From assembly GCA_008508345.1 (NCBI GenBank), contig QNGE01000282.1, forward strand, positions 1-64,000: a stretch of 64,000 bases of DNA, given 5' to 3'. Positions 49,693 to 63,200 of this stretch are shown one piece after another (the stretch's first letter is position 1; every line of letters begins with the position of its first letter). The position numbers and the translations under genes were made by a program. The notes below the pieces were generated by a model. It worked only from the letters and a program-made list of their open reading frames with translations. It was not told where the DNA came from and searched no databases. Origin of the DNA: Paragonimus westermani. Taxonomy: Eukaryota; Platyhelminthes; Trematoda; Plagiorchiida; Troglotrematidae.

Positions 49693-49949
49693 ATGGCCAT
49701 TTTACTTCGGCTAAATGAGCACAAAAGACAAGGATTGCTAAGTCGAAGCTCGGAAACTAGTTTGAAAAATGCTTCAAGTAAGCCGTACCAATTACCAGGA
49801 AATCATATTATGGGCTTAACTGGCTTTGATTCAACACAGTTCAAATTAAGAGAATTAGGATTACGGTACCTAAACTACCTCACGTCGATCCTAGGTGAAC
49901 GTGTGAGAAACCGTTATGGTAGTGTTTGTTCTTTTGTGGAATATATGTG
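49693..49949 (+). CDS. Candidate first coding exon, unknown protein
   Basis: The ATG at 49693 is in a favourable context (CACAAATGG, A at -3 and G at +4). The frame stays open for 85 codons up to a consensus donor (TATATGTG then GTGAGT, intron from 49950). It encodes MAILLRLNEHKRQGLLSRSS, then NHIMGLTGFDSTQFKLRELG and YLTSILGERVRNRYGSVCSF. No signal peptide is visible and no domain is recognised. An in-frame stop lies at 49660, which favours a start here. Confidence 0.35.
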
Positions 49950-52471
49950 GTGAGTGATTATTAGAAAATCTATGTCGGTTGTTCTTAGTAAGGCAAAACT
50001 GATATAATTTCCAACGAAGCTATCGGGAGTGGAAATGCTGCACAAGTAAGAACTTCTGTGTGACAGGCAAATAACTAGATGGCTAATTAAAAGCATTCGG
50101 AAATTCATATCTATGTCCCAGAAACACGAAAAATATTTGAAGCTAATTTTGCGAACCAGCACTGTATGTCACGATGACCTCGGCTACTGACAGAGTGACG
50201 TTAGAAACGGGAGAGAGATGGAATCAGCTATGTTGTTGCTCAGTCTTATTCTGGAATAAGATGTGCAGCTACAATTCAGTGACCGTCTGTTTACTTCTTC
50301 TGTGTTTCTTTTCAGTGAACAATTTTTTCAATCATATTCTACCAACTGTAGGCAAATGGATTTTTCTGGCAGTTTTAAAGACACAAAAATAACAGTCAGT
50401 AGGTTTTGATGGCTCGAACCCGTCGTCCACATCTAAATTGCTACCTACATCAACTACCCTTAACTTTGCACGTATCGTGTAAACAACCAGTTTTTATAAT
50501 CAGCACAAGGTTTTTCTTTGGTTTCACTATTTTTTAATTGACGCGATGCCACAATCTGTCATGAATGTGTAAATGTTGGTTGTGCCAAAACCCAGTTCAG
50601 GGGAACCATTTAAGATTTTGTGTTCGCGTGGTTCATTCAAACACTGTAATGGACCCTAAAACTGAGCACCACTACGTTGTTTGACATGAATACGAGAAAC
50701 ATTCAAAGCATGAAGACTGACTTAAGTGCCGGACTTTTCTCTGGGCTGTAAATAAACCAAGAATCACCAGCTTATGTGTAACTAGTAGCGATGCCACGTT
50801 GGGGGGCCACTGAAAGAGCATTTGAGGCACTCAGCTTCCGTTTTCTCACCTGCAACTCTTACACCCGATTGTTTATTTAAGCTGTTTGGATAAGCAACAT
50901 TTACCTGGTCTCCAGTGCTCACTTGTTGACATTCTATGTTACTGAAGATAGGAAGCACTCCTGTATATACCCTCATTTCGCTTCAGGCATGGTTACGTAG
51001 TTTGAAAATAGAGTCAGTACCGCTTCACATACTGTTTCACATAAGACAATTACCTAATGAAATAACTGTAACGAACTCCAAAAAGTGAAATAAACAGTCG
51101 GGGGAGCGGTTCGTGATGGATCTGTCAGGCTCTCTTACTGTCACACTGACCTCAGTGCATATAGAGCTGGTTACTGAATCATCCTACTGCGGATCCTGGG
51201 ACTACTCGTACTTTCGCTTGGACAGTTGCAATGTGGTTAGATCAGGCTCATCAATGTAGAATCATACAAACGAAATACTTGGGTCTCAGTTACTAGACCA
51301 CCGACAGTTACCTTCAATCACCGGGAAAAGCCTATATTTAGCAGGCTGTCGGTAGGTGAGCATCAGGAGGGTGCACACATTTTATGACTCAGGTTTTTAC
51401 ACAGCCACCTAGTTAAGAGCAGCTAGCTGAGAGTCACTTTGTTTGTTTATGACGGAAGTCATTAGATGCAAAACAGTGTAAATCAGGTTTCCAATGAGTG
51501 GTCTGTTTTACTTGATGTCTGAGGCAGCGCTTCTTCTAAGTGGGCGAAAGAAGTAATTGTGCAGTTTGTGGCCGAATGTCCAAAATAACAAAACGTCGGA
51601 TTTCCTCGAAGTTTCTCTCATTATCACTGGCCACTGGAAGAAATCCTCAGTTCTTACACAATGAAAACTTCATGCCTGTTGAACAGGTCGAAGAGAAATG
51701 GAAAAGTAACTCTTAGTCATTATGGTAATGTTTACTGTAATGAAGTTGCTCTGAGAATATCCGTGTCCGGTTTGACAAGTTTCGAAGAGCTTTCACCTTG
51801 GAAAAGATGAACGAAATAGAGTACGCTTACAATGACAATAAGTAAACAAACCGTGATTTCATAAGTTGGAATGGTCACAGTTGTATTCTAGATAGAAAGT
51901 ACTTACTGTTGTATGTATCTGTTAATTTCCACTGGTAGCTTCTTTACGGTCGTATGTTCAAGGAAGTTGTGACGGCTGCGGATTACAAAGTACGTCGGTA
52001 ATTACTGCACCCGATGAAATTCTCCCTAATTACTTAACGTATGGTAAACTTAAAATTATAACGTACTTCATTGTTTACTTCCGGTCTACGACCGCTCTCG
52101 AAATTTGCCAGCAGTATTCTCGCATAACAGCATATTTTATGAAATATTAGACTAGCAGACTGACCCGAAAAAATGGTGTAGAAAGAACACGTGAGGATGA
52201 AATTGGCAAACTACTTATGGTGGCTGTTTGCTTTACTAGGCAGTTAATGAATATGTTTCAATTTAATTTCCTTTTGGTAATTAACCAGAAAATCGATTTG
52301 CGCACGTTATGGCGGAACGTTGAAACTTTGTTTTAAAGAAATCTTTGCTTTTCGGATTGAGGCGAAAATAGTTCAAACGGATTCCAGGTTCTTGTATGAT
52401 TATATTTACCAAATAGTTAATCTGAAGTTCACTGGTTCATACATCTGAGATTGCCATTTGTGTGTTTTCAG

Positions 52472-52794
52472 CTATCTCAAGGATCAAAGAACAGTTAAAA
52501 CGATTACGCCCCAGGAGTTTCTGTTACGCAGTGAAGAAATTCCCGACGGGACGGACGATCATAGATAAATATTCTCTAGCAAAGCCTGGACATTATAGAA
52601 GAGACAGTGGTTATTGGGAACCCACCCATCCACATATGCAGCAATTATTGGACTCTCGTGTGCTAGTCCTTGGCAGGTTCAAAGTAGGTTCTTCAATGTC
52701 GTTTCGAGATGCTGAAACACTTCTCAGTGAATGGTGTAACATCGGAAAAAGGGGACGCATCTGCTTACAGAAAACGCCCTCAATAGCTATGTGA
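52472..52794 (+). CDS. Candidate terminal exon, basic protein
   Basis: A strong acceptor (TTTGTGTGTTTTCAG, ending 52471) opens a 107-codon frame to the TGA at 52792-52794. The product is basic (SRIKEQLKRLRPRSFCYAVK), then GHYRRDSGYWEPTHPHMQQL and SSMSFRDAETLLSEWCNIGK. The +1 frame also reads about 30 codons from the same acceptor (YLKDQRTVKTITPQEFLLRS) before a stop, so the true phase is uncertain. No family is recognised. Confidence 0.35.
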
Positions 52795-52833
52795 GAAAAA
52801 GTTCGGTAGATCCTCTCGAACTTTCAATGCCAC

Positions 52834-53079
52834 TTGACCAGTGTACTTATGTACAACTGTTATAACTACCAATCTATTACATCACCTGAAAACTTAAACT
52901 ACCGCACTTTGTTCAGAACCGTATTGGTCTTAATTTTGCTCGTCTCTGAAACAAACTGTTATCGCGACTGTTCTGGACAAAGGTCAAATTATGAACCGAA
53001 GTGTACGCAGCGAAACTGCAAACGATTTTTCTCGTTTCCATTGTTTGGCATTCTGAAAATGTTGGCATTCACTTGGTAG
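52834..53079 (+). other. Open frame with a hydrophobic segment, unknown
   Basis: An 81-codon frame with TLFRTVLVLILLVSETNC, a plausible signal peptide or membrane segment, followed by a cysteine-containing stretch (CYRDCSGQRSNYEPKCTQRN, then C). It starts 40 nt after the stop of the preceding candidate exon. Nothing else supports it. Confidence 0.2.
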
Positions 53080-54246
53080 AGAACGAAAAATGGAGAGATG
53101 TGGCATGAAAGTGTTACTACTGCAAACATCTAGGATGACATGTTTGTTTAAGCAGTGTGTCATACTAAAACAACTCGGTTCCATAATAATTATTTCATTA
53201 CGATCCTCAAATCACAGACCACACTGATAGAGTGATGACGCTTCATTGACTGTGGGTTTACATTTTGGGGAAATGCATTCACAAATCTTCGTAGTTTCTT
53301 TGAAAAATTGCATGTTACTCGAGAAGTTGTAAGACGAAGGTGGTAACATGTGAGAAACTGACTTCAATCTGTTGTCTAGCATATTCACTTCTCCGTGACG
53401 TTTCATAAGACGCTTGAAAAGAGACAGCTTTGCCCGTCATCAATGTTGAACTAACTGGGATAAGTGATGTACAGTGTGCTACTTTTTATCAAGTGCAAAG
53501 TCGTTACACAAGAGATGTTTCCTACCTGTCTTTGTAGAAATCTCTCATAATGTAGGTTGGGATTTTGTGACTGCTGAATTTGTATATTTCACGTTCCTAT
53601 TATTCCACTGCAGTTGCTTGACAACCATTTTATAGGTCTACTTCCCATTTCGTTTAAAAATGAAATAACTCAAAATTTCAATTATTCTTGGGTCTCAGTC
53701 ACTAGCGTTGCTGAGTAACAAACTAGAATTAAAATGCAGTCACTAAAAAACAGCAACGCACCATTTTTTCATTTAGTGAATTTGTAATCTACTGGCTTTT
53801 CTCAGGTAGACAGACAGAAAAGAAAGTTGAACACCAATGTGATTGAAAACATGCAACTTAGATTGAATGATCTGAGGTCGGTAACATTTTGCTGTCGAAG
53901 TGATGATTGATATTTCAGTGTGGTTTTCTGTGTGTATGTTGCTGGTAAGTGAAAAAGGATACCGAATTGCGACTCTCCGTAGGTTAATCGAAGTAATTTT
54001 TGTTACCTATATCAGAGTAATGTCGCAGTGCAGTTCTGCACATGGACATTACGTAGTCACTGCAAAACAGCATGAACTGTCAAAGCTACATTCAACAATG
54101 GACCGCTAAGGCTCTCAGAGACCTGATAGACAAGCTTGTAAGCCTTGTATATATGGGTGAGGTTCTTTTGGTTATATGTACAAAGGGTAAACATCTGGTA
54201 CTGACACCGCGTGCGTTGACGAACGGGATAATCTGTATATCGCCGA

Positions 54247-54429
54247 ATGAATCGTTTACTTGATCCACCGAAAAGGACATGTGATGAACCAGTTGAACCT
54301 ACAAACTTGCGTTTTCTGGAAATAGAAGTTCAGCGCGTAACAAATCACTGTTTCAATCTTAACCCTGAAAGTGAAACGAAAGTCATTCAGTTCGGTAAAA
54401 TGTTCATGCGTTTACGAAAATATTGGTAA
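54247..54429 (+). other. Open frame, unknown
   Basis: A 60-codon frame (PPKRTCDEPVEPTNLRFLEI, then EVQRVTNHCFNLNPESETKV) with protein-like composition. It overlaps other short + frames at 54072-54263 and 54371-54592. No domain is recognised and no consensus splice site was found. Confidence 0.15.
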
Positions 54430-54592
54430 CTGTTTGAAAACAGTCAAACAATCTTTATCCGTCAGATGTCTCTCAGGAAATCTTCCACTGAAACACAGAA
54501 AGGAACAACATCGAACCAGGTTGTCGTTACTTCCGCACTTGGCCTACAAAAATGTTCGTGATTCGCAAGGTTTAGACAGTAAGAATAGTTAG

Positions 54593-57500
54593 AATTAAAT
54601 TACTACTCACTGTATACCATTAAAATTTCTGAGTAAATATGTGCAAAAAAGATAATGACCAGTCACACACTCTGTGAATAAGTGGTTCTGTAATATGCAC
54701 GGCTGCATTTATGTTGCAGGGTTTAGTTTGAAATTTCGGTTATGACACAACTTTGTATGTGTATCAGTGTTAATGTTGTATTAATTCGAAATAATATTTG
54801 ACGGATTCGCAGTTTTGACTACATAATTAGGGAGTCACGCTAAACAGAAAGCACATGATTGTCCGCAATTTCGTTGGAGATGATGCAGATGTGACCGCAT
54901 ACGCGGTTTACAGGAAAGACCGAGTGCGAACAAACTGAACCAGTTCACGTTTCTTCTACCGTCGCAGTCTGGCGAAAAACTTTCATCCTTATCAAGAAAA
55001 CTAAACAGCTTACCTCTTTTAGCGAATAATTCGAAAATTTTCTGTCCTGTTGACTAGCTAAAATAAGATGTGCCTTATTTGTTCTTAGTTAGAATTTGCC
55101 CGGAAATTAGTCTTCCGGAAAGGTATCAACAGTTCGCATAAAACACGTGTTTGTTTTGAGCCCACGCAAATTTAATGATTGTATTTCGTTTTGATTCATG
55201 GTTCTCAGTTAATCAAGTGAATATTCTAATTTTTAGTGTGCCATGGGCTAAGGACAGAGTGACAAACTTTGTTTACGTCACACCGCTAGGTCCCTTTGAT
55301 CCGGTTCACCAGAATTAGAAGAAATATGTATCAGGGTGTCGGCATTTGCTTCCATTTTCAGTCGTGATAACAGGGTATCATACGACATGTAACAAAGAGG
55401 CTACTAGTAAAATAAGCCGCCATCCTTCAAAATTTACGCGAGAGGTCAGGCGTTAGAATTTCTAGGTTGGTAATCTACTGTATTCAACCGCTTGCGAACT
55501 ACAGGGCGGAGAATCTAACATCACTACTGTTTTGTGAAACACAAGCATTCACGAGTTCTGATTAGACAGTAACACGTCAAACTGACCAACAAGATCAACA
55601 ACGTTATTTGCTTCTTACGGACGAAAGACAAGTTTCTGTTTCCGTACTATTTAGGAAAAACACTTGGACACATTCTGACCTATTGTTTTTCGGGGGCACC
55701 CTTCTGTTCACCAACGTGGACATCATTACGTCTGCGTGCGAGATGAAATTGGTAAACTGAGCATCCCAGTAAGATATCGCTGTAAGTAACCTGTGTGTCG
55801 CTTCGAACGGGCCTTACCATACGCAGTTCAATCTTAAGTTTCAGCCGAGCTAAAACAGACAGCAGTTCATGTTCTACGTGAATTGAAACACTGAGTTTCA
55901 GTTATCAACTACTTGGGGGCGGGTCGAAGACATGTTGAGATGTACTAGCGTTTTGCTCATTCTAATCGGTCGCAGGCGTGAAACGTGCACACTCTATCTC
56001 TCAGACGAATAGAAGCGAACGCAAGTGGGAAGTGTCCACAAACACGCCAACTATTTCGTTAACATTAATGCGGCAGTACAGTGGTTCACTTCAACCATTT
56101 TTACACACACAACATGGAGCAGATGAGTTCGTCTCGATATGAATGAGTCAAGGGGGTTATCCGTATGATGAATTTTCACAGAGAAATTCGATTTTAGTGA
56201 TGTTTTTCAGTTACGATGTGGTCAGCTTTAGAAGGCACACAGCAATATCTCTTTCTTTGGAGATGTATACCTGTCCATCTCGATCCGCTCTAGTTTGTAA
56301 TGAATATCAAAAATATCTTTGCTAGGCAATCCATGATGCATACTTCACAACTTGGATCGGTTCGCAACAGGAAACCCGTGTGTTTTGGTTCCGGTCACTC
56401 GTTTTACACGTGAACCAATGTTATACAATGTGCAGTTACCAGGAGACAGTTATCCGCTAAAGTAAGGATTCTATCATCGGTCACCTAAGGTGGGATAACC
56501 CTAATAGGGATAAACCAAAAGCCCAGTAAAAAGTCAAAACTAATCTGACACCAGAAAAATAGCCCACTACGTTACATGGTAACAGTTCATATCCGATGAG
56601 TTCCCTGGATACGCTGAGTTTGGTCATGGCTGCAAATTTTCTCGTCGGCTAAAGGGAGTAGCACGGTAAGCTACCAACACCGTCGGTCTAACTTAGTACA
56701 CATTAAACTCTCATTTTTCGTTGAAAATAAACAGGTATATTTCTAAACTATTTTCCCACTTAATCAATAATTACCGAAATACCACCCATATCCACCGCGA
56801 AAGTTTCAGATGGTACCTAGCAGATGTCAGCCAGTTAATGAGTACAGTCTCTTTAATTTAAGCTGTTACAGGAACAAAATGTTAGCGATAGTATATTTTG
56901 AAGTGCGCTTTGCTGAAGCGGATAGAATTGTTTCCGATCTATTTTCAGCTAAATAGAAATACAACTACAACAAAAAAGTTGCTTGGTAATTTCGATTTGT
57001 TTGTGACATCATTGCATCAACTTTAACGGTAACGGCTAAATCGGTACATTCAAATAGCCAGAGTGGCTCGCATAAGGTACTGTTTTCTTCTAACGGCGTA
57101 CTTTCAGTTATTCAAAATGTAGATGGTTGATGACAGATAAGCGTATCATACAGAGTAATTTTTTAAACGCATCCTATCAGAAAGGTTTATAAGTTCTTAT
57201 TACGCTGATTAGTAAATCGTTTTTTGCAACCCCGATCTCCAAATTTTGGTAGATCAGCTGAAATAAATTGTTACTGTTATGATGAGTAATTCTTTTGTGT
57301 AGGTATTTGTACCATAGACATACATCATATGCAGTTCAAGTTTTATGTTAAATTGACGAAAAGCACACATGAAGTTTTACCACATCCTCGCTGCATGACC
57401 CAAAGGGGATGAGAAAGCGACTAAGGCTTTGCTCTCGTAACATGGGAACGAAATGCCTACATTTGTATCACACGGGTTCGAGTGAATTCTTTCTTTCTCA

Positions 57501-59646
57501 CATCGAACCAAGAATTCCAGTTTTCTCAACTCGTTGTATGAACTACAAATTTCATCAAACCCACTGTGACGACCGCAACTCAGGCACAAAGTGGTACGAA
57601 ACGGAACTAGGAACCATTAACGCTTTTTGTGTAATTTTCGTGATTCTAGATCGTTTGTGCTAGGTGCAGTCGGTTTCAGTTTCTCTGAAGCAACCTAAGA
57701 AAATTGGGTCAGTCTATCAGGCTAAATGTTATCAGTGTGCAAAAAATTCCACTTGTGTCGCAGCACAACTCGGCAGTGAATTCTTCCAAATGGGCGTTTA
57801 GTTACTATTTCATATTTACATAGTACATCTGGAAATCGAGAGAGACATATGTTGAACTACTGCTGTTGGTTTTTGGCCTCGTCTTCATACCGGTTCTAAT
57901 GTTAAACCACCAAGAAATAATCGTATCAAAACAGCCTTGAGATACTTCCCTTCATGGAAGATCTAACTTAAGTAGAACTAAGAAATAAATCGCAACTGTC
58001 TTCCATAACTAAGTTATGGCTGTATTAAGCCACTGTAAAAGATCTACCATTTATCCTGTGGATGCGATTTTCCTGCAAATTCATCGAGACGGTTAACGCT
58101 TAATGCAATCCACGTTGACATTTTTAGAAAGTACACACGATTTTTTTCCGGTGGACCGGGGTTTCCTTGAGCACTACTAACCACTGAAGTGAAAACAATC
58201 TGAATTAAACAAATGCTACTATCCTATCATCATAGAGAACGTTGTTTTCAAATGATGGACGTAGGTTATGAGTCACTATCTCTCCACCTGGGTGGTTCTT
58301 GTAATTGACCTAAACGACAAAGCACCTACGTATGACTGTTGGTGGTAACCATCAGCAGTTGAGCTGCACATGGGCTATTCCTTAATACGGTCAGTGAAAG
58401 CCAGAAGGTATGAAGCGTTTCTGGGTCACTAGGAGAAATTTGTGGAAATTTACACAACCCATGTTCTTACCGTGAAGATTCATTTTGTGCCGTGATCAAT
58501 AAATTGACAATTTGATTGTTCAGATTAAGTGAACTAAACAGAGACTCTATGATGTGCGCCTGACGTGTTTACTATGCACTGTTGAGTTGCCGATTATACT
58601 GCAATTATTTCAGATTAATTAACTTTTTAGTTCAACCTGCTGTTTATAACAGCCTTGCAAGTTAGCACTCCGATCCGACTTACTGCAGGTGGAATTAGTA
58701 CGTACACTTTTTAAGCAACTGCTTGGGAGCTTGTTTCCTGGTTTATATTTTACCACGTATTGCAGAGCAGAAGGAATTTTATGAGTGTGCTTTCATTTAC
58801 TGTCCCTTATATTTATCTTTAAAAACAACGTGATTAATATTCGCTGCAGCTCTGTGGAACCTCTCTTTTTTGTAGTCAACCTGTTGAGGAGAAAGACTGC
58901 TATCTATTAAATGCTCATTACGGTATCAGTTCCCCGTATGTCTGGTGATATTCGTACTACAAATTCACACGAGGAACCGGTTCTATGTTGGACCGCAGCT
59001 GTTGGTTCGAATTTTATTTAGATGCTGTCTAGTTGATACATTAAAGATAAGCAATGCAGGCTGTAGAGTGATGGATTGGTAGTTTGTTTTGTGAGTCCTT
59101 TGCAGGTCTTCGTTTTGATCGTTGCGTCATCAAGTGCATCATTAAGTGTTACCCTTATTAATCCTTTGAAGTTTATTGTTTTTCAAAAAGATATGAAGGT
59201 TAACGGCTTTGGTGCTCCGGGTACAGCGTCGGTCGGTGGGACTGTACACTGAATGGCTTGTATATGCGAAACCAACAGTTTTAACGGCGGAAAACTTGGA
59301 TGGATAGAGGGAAAACCGACTGGAGCAAAATACTGATACGACCTTCACATCAGCACACAGAAAATCAACAAAACAGGATCAGACGCTTATGCATAGGGCT
59401 GTTGACACAAAAGGGTTTGTTGTGAGATGTCAGATGAACTGAGCTTAGATGATGTATGTAAGCCAATTGAACGGAATTTTCAGCATTGCGAACAAGTTTC
59501 CCGTGATCACTGGTTCAGACAATGCAGTTCATTCTCTGCACAGGCTAACTGAGAGGATGATCTGTAAATAATTTCAGCTGTTCAGCCCCTACACAAGGTA
59601 AACGTAGTATCCATTTGCAGCTTGGTATTCCTCTAACTGGATGAAG
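54593..59646. other. No firm gene; one possible repeat-derived frame at 57.4-57.6 kb
   Basis: At 57589-57377 (-) a frame contains GFDEICSSYNELRKLEFLVR and SPLGHAARMW. The opposite strand carries a B-box-like GGGTTCGAG near 57474. It may be a repeat rather than a gene, and no A box is seen. The rest is AT-rich without recognisable content. Confidence 0.35.
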
Positions 59647-60025
59647 TCAGTCAACTTGCCACAAGTTGTATTCGGATTGTTGTAGTTCAACGATAAATCG
59701 TTGTACAACGATACTAAGTCTAGTGATACTAGTCACAATGGGTAAGAGTTCATTCTGAGCCCACTGAAATCTTAATATTCCGGGCCTGGACGTTTTTGAT
59801 GAGAGTTCTTTTTCAGATAACGATGGCAGACTTGTATGTTTGTTTCTATGTTTTTGTACATTTGTGTAACTCAGAAAAAAAACGTCCAAAATTTTCACTC
59901 AGAAGGTTACTTCTCACCTATGCTTTCTTTGAGAGAGTTGCATAAGTTATTGACCAATCCAATTCATCATTCACCGACGTGCTTGCGGTCCTCTTCCCTA
60001 CTAATAAGTATTTTACAAATAATAC

Positions 60026-60228
60026 CTGCGGTTTTTTATTAACTGGCGTGTCTCGCGAGACCACGGCTCTTTTACTATTCTTCCGATAAAACCACTGAAT
60101 CGCCAGACTGAAAAGATGATGAAATTCCTTGAAAATATCAAAATGTTTGCTAAACTTAGACAGCACAGAATGATGTACTTTGTCATCTTGTTTTGAGTTG
60201 TCACGGGTGCAAAAATTTGGTTTGGTTT
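60026..60228 (-). CDS. Candidate internal exon, unknown protein
   Basis: The minus strand has a strong acceptor (CAATCTCTTATCCTCCTAG, exon from 60228) and a good donor (CGCAG then GTATTA, exon end 60026). One frame is open throughout: TKPNFCTRDNSKQDDKVHHS, then KHFDIFKEFHHLFSLAIQWF and KRAVVSRDTPVNKKPQ. A second frame offers an ATG with a signal-peptide-like start (MTKYIILCCLSLANILIFS), so the frame is not certain. Not recognised. Confidence 0.3.
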
Positions 60229-60262
60229 CTAGGAGGATAAGAGATTGTAAGAAAATGTACAC

Positions 60263-63200
60263 TTCTTAGACCAACATTTTCTAGTCCCAACCAGTACTAC
60301 TGAACGTCTGTGTGATACTATTCCTGTTGGAGGTCATCTTTTGAAACTCTGAGAAAACTACGTTTCATTTTCGATAGCAGGTAAAAGGTTGAACGCTCTT
60401 CTTTACATGGCGCAACGTTTACCCTATTTTGTTTTCAGATGGTCCCTTCGGGTGTAATGAAATACGCTGCATGAAATACATATAACAAGAGTATATGGCG
60501 CATTTCTACTACCAGGTTTTTGAAACATCTGTTAGGAAGTGACGACTAGTTTTCATCTGGCTGCCTTGCGGGCTAGGCTGTAGTCAATGCCTATACATTC
60601 AGAGCTCTAATTAGCGTTTGCTAAATGACTTGACTGGCTCAAAGTAATGTTGACTCATCGCCCTACCATGATCATCCTATCACCGCGGTAAACCACAACT
60701 GCTCTAGGAGTTTTTCAGTGGACTTGTGACCGTCAATTTCGTTTGCCTTGCCAGTCATTGCATCTAGGATTGTGGTGCAGGTGTAAGACAGGGAACGACG
60801 GAAAATATTATTTTACTGGAACAAAATGAGCTTTTGATAAATTGTTCCTAAATGTGGGGGGCTTGCATGTCCAACGTGTGCAGTAACGTTCGCTGTTTGG
60901 CGAGCACCAATCAATCCATGGGTAGGCGCATAAAGTTGCGCTTTAGTCAGGTCGATTACCTTGTGTGAATACATCCTTTCAAGAAAAAATGTCATGTAAT
61001 ATCACTAGTGTTGACAACTTTCCCTACGCTTCATGCATCTTGAATTTTCCATCTGCTTGTGTAACAGTAGAATATGTTAAATAAGCCCCAAGGAAGTATA
61101 TACAAAAGGATCCTTCATATCTTACTATGGGAATCCTAGATAATGAAATGTTACGTGCCATTTTCTGCGTCAGACGCTGTGCGTTAAATAATTCGGTATC
61201 CACTAGTTCCGGTTATACTGATGTATCTACTAATCCTTTGCTCCTCTTTTACCATACAGGTAAACCTAGTTAACAAAAACTTAACTTTACTGGAGATGAT
61301 CAGTATCCGCTGATTTTGTCATTTTTACTAAGGACGTAGAAACGTCTACTTGATTAAAACGGTGCACCTGAGAGCAAGAAAAATTTGAGCTTCAACGAAC
61401 CGTATACCTATCGATTACAAAATCGCTTCTGAGGGATTGTAAAAATCAAGTTTTCATTGACCTGTTTTCATAAGCAATCATTATTCAAACAGTCGTTAAA
61501 AAGGTTGGAGTGAGTTTTGTGGAAATACTCATCTTTTTGCTGATCAACCTTTCCTACTGCCCACCAGAAGAATCGTAGCTCATGATATCTACTGTGATTT
61601 ACCGAATCATTTCACACCTCACTTTGCTAATTTTCATTTGCTGACATTTGCATCCACGATTGGATGGATGACAACACCTGATAGATTCTCAGCTATTGAC
61701 TGAAACTTTTCTCTCTCCAATGGTTAGATACACCTTGGAGACAAGTCTCCTGACTGTCTAAATTATCACGCTTAACATGTATTATAATCTGTAAGCGAGG
61801 TTGTTAGCATCCATGTATGTACGTTTGATCAAAAAGCACAACTGATATCAAGTGCTGAGAGGTTTTAATTCAATCAGTGAGAGTTCCATAGAACTGGTTG
61901 GTCAATGGAGTGTCGGTTCTACGGACCAACCGCATGTATTCGGTTGTTCCATGCATAGGTTCAGTAAGGAATTGAAGTCAAGTGGCCGCTGTCGACTAGT
62001 TGATTGTAAACTGGCAGGCGGACAATGTGATTCTCACCTGCCGTATGTTTTACCTTCATATCGGCTGAATATCTAATAAGCTTTTCTGAAAACAGGAACT
62101 CTGTACTGATTTCATCAACTCCTACACTTTTTATCAGCCAAGTAAGTTGTATTCGTTGGGTAAATCTCACTTATAAAATTACCACTTCTATCTACAGTTT
62201 AAAATTTGACGGTCAGTGTGATCGTGGAAAGTGGACGAATAAGTTAATCTTTGACTATGAAAGATCTGACGAAAGAACATACTTTTACAGACCAATAGGT
62301 TGAAACCAGCGGGATGGAACGGTCGCTGAATATAACGTGAATTGGACCTAAGCATAGACCGGTTTTCAGCCCTACAGACTAGAAATGTTGACAAATATGC
62401 ACAACCTCGTCGGTTGTAAGAGTTGAATGGACTTTGAGAAAAGAATCCGATATTGATGGTGTCTCTCCAGAATTAGGAAACCCTTCAAGTGAATAAAGCC
62501 ATGGCTGAGCAATAAACCCACATACTTTGTCGTATATCGTTTCCGTAGCGAATCCTTATTCATAGCTAACTTTAACTTGGTTAGGCGTGGAAATCACCTG
62601 AAGAGCAATGGGTTGTTGGTATTCAACCAGATACAAATAACCGACAAAAGGATGCTCATATTTATAGGTGCACCCAATTTGGAGCAATAAACCATTTGCA
62701 TATCAGATCCAAACAGGCTTGTCCAAGTTTACCTCATGTCACCAGTTGTGTTGTCCATTGCTCTACACTTTGTACCTGTGGGTTTTACCATTTACATTTT
62801 TTCACCTGTCTTGTCCTACTTGTCTTTTAATTCAGCTTACCATCTCATACCAACATAATTACCATCAATACGATATAATATCTATGTTCTCGCCGAATTG
62901 GGCGTTCAATCTAGGATGTCACTTCTAAGATATGGCAGGGAAATGATTATCACAAAATTCTGTTACGAAACTTGTCCATGTATTTATTACAGGTATGCAC
63001 ACAATGTTAAACATCAAACCTGATAAACCGTGTACATAAGCGCTCTTTTCGAAAAAAGATTGAAAACACTGACTGTCTACTAGTGCATGACATAGAAAGT
63101 TGTAAGAAAACCGGTGGATATCCGCTGATTTTGTTTTCATAGGTAATCCTGGTGGTGCATATTGCGGGTCAACATAGATTGTGTCGTAACCAGGTCCATG

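Noticed and set aside
54180..54240. NHL-repeat-like peptide (TDTACVDERDNLYIAE)
   Set aside because: It is closed by stops on both sides within about 20 codons, and no second repeat is found nearby.
57377..57663. Possible tRNA-derived element because of GGGTTCGAG
   Set aside because: No A box lies at a suitable distance upstream. A repeat-derived frame on the minus strand is the more likely reading, and neither is firm.
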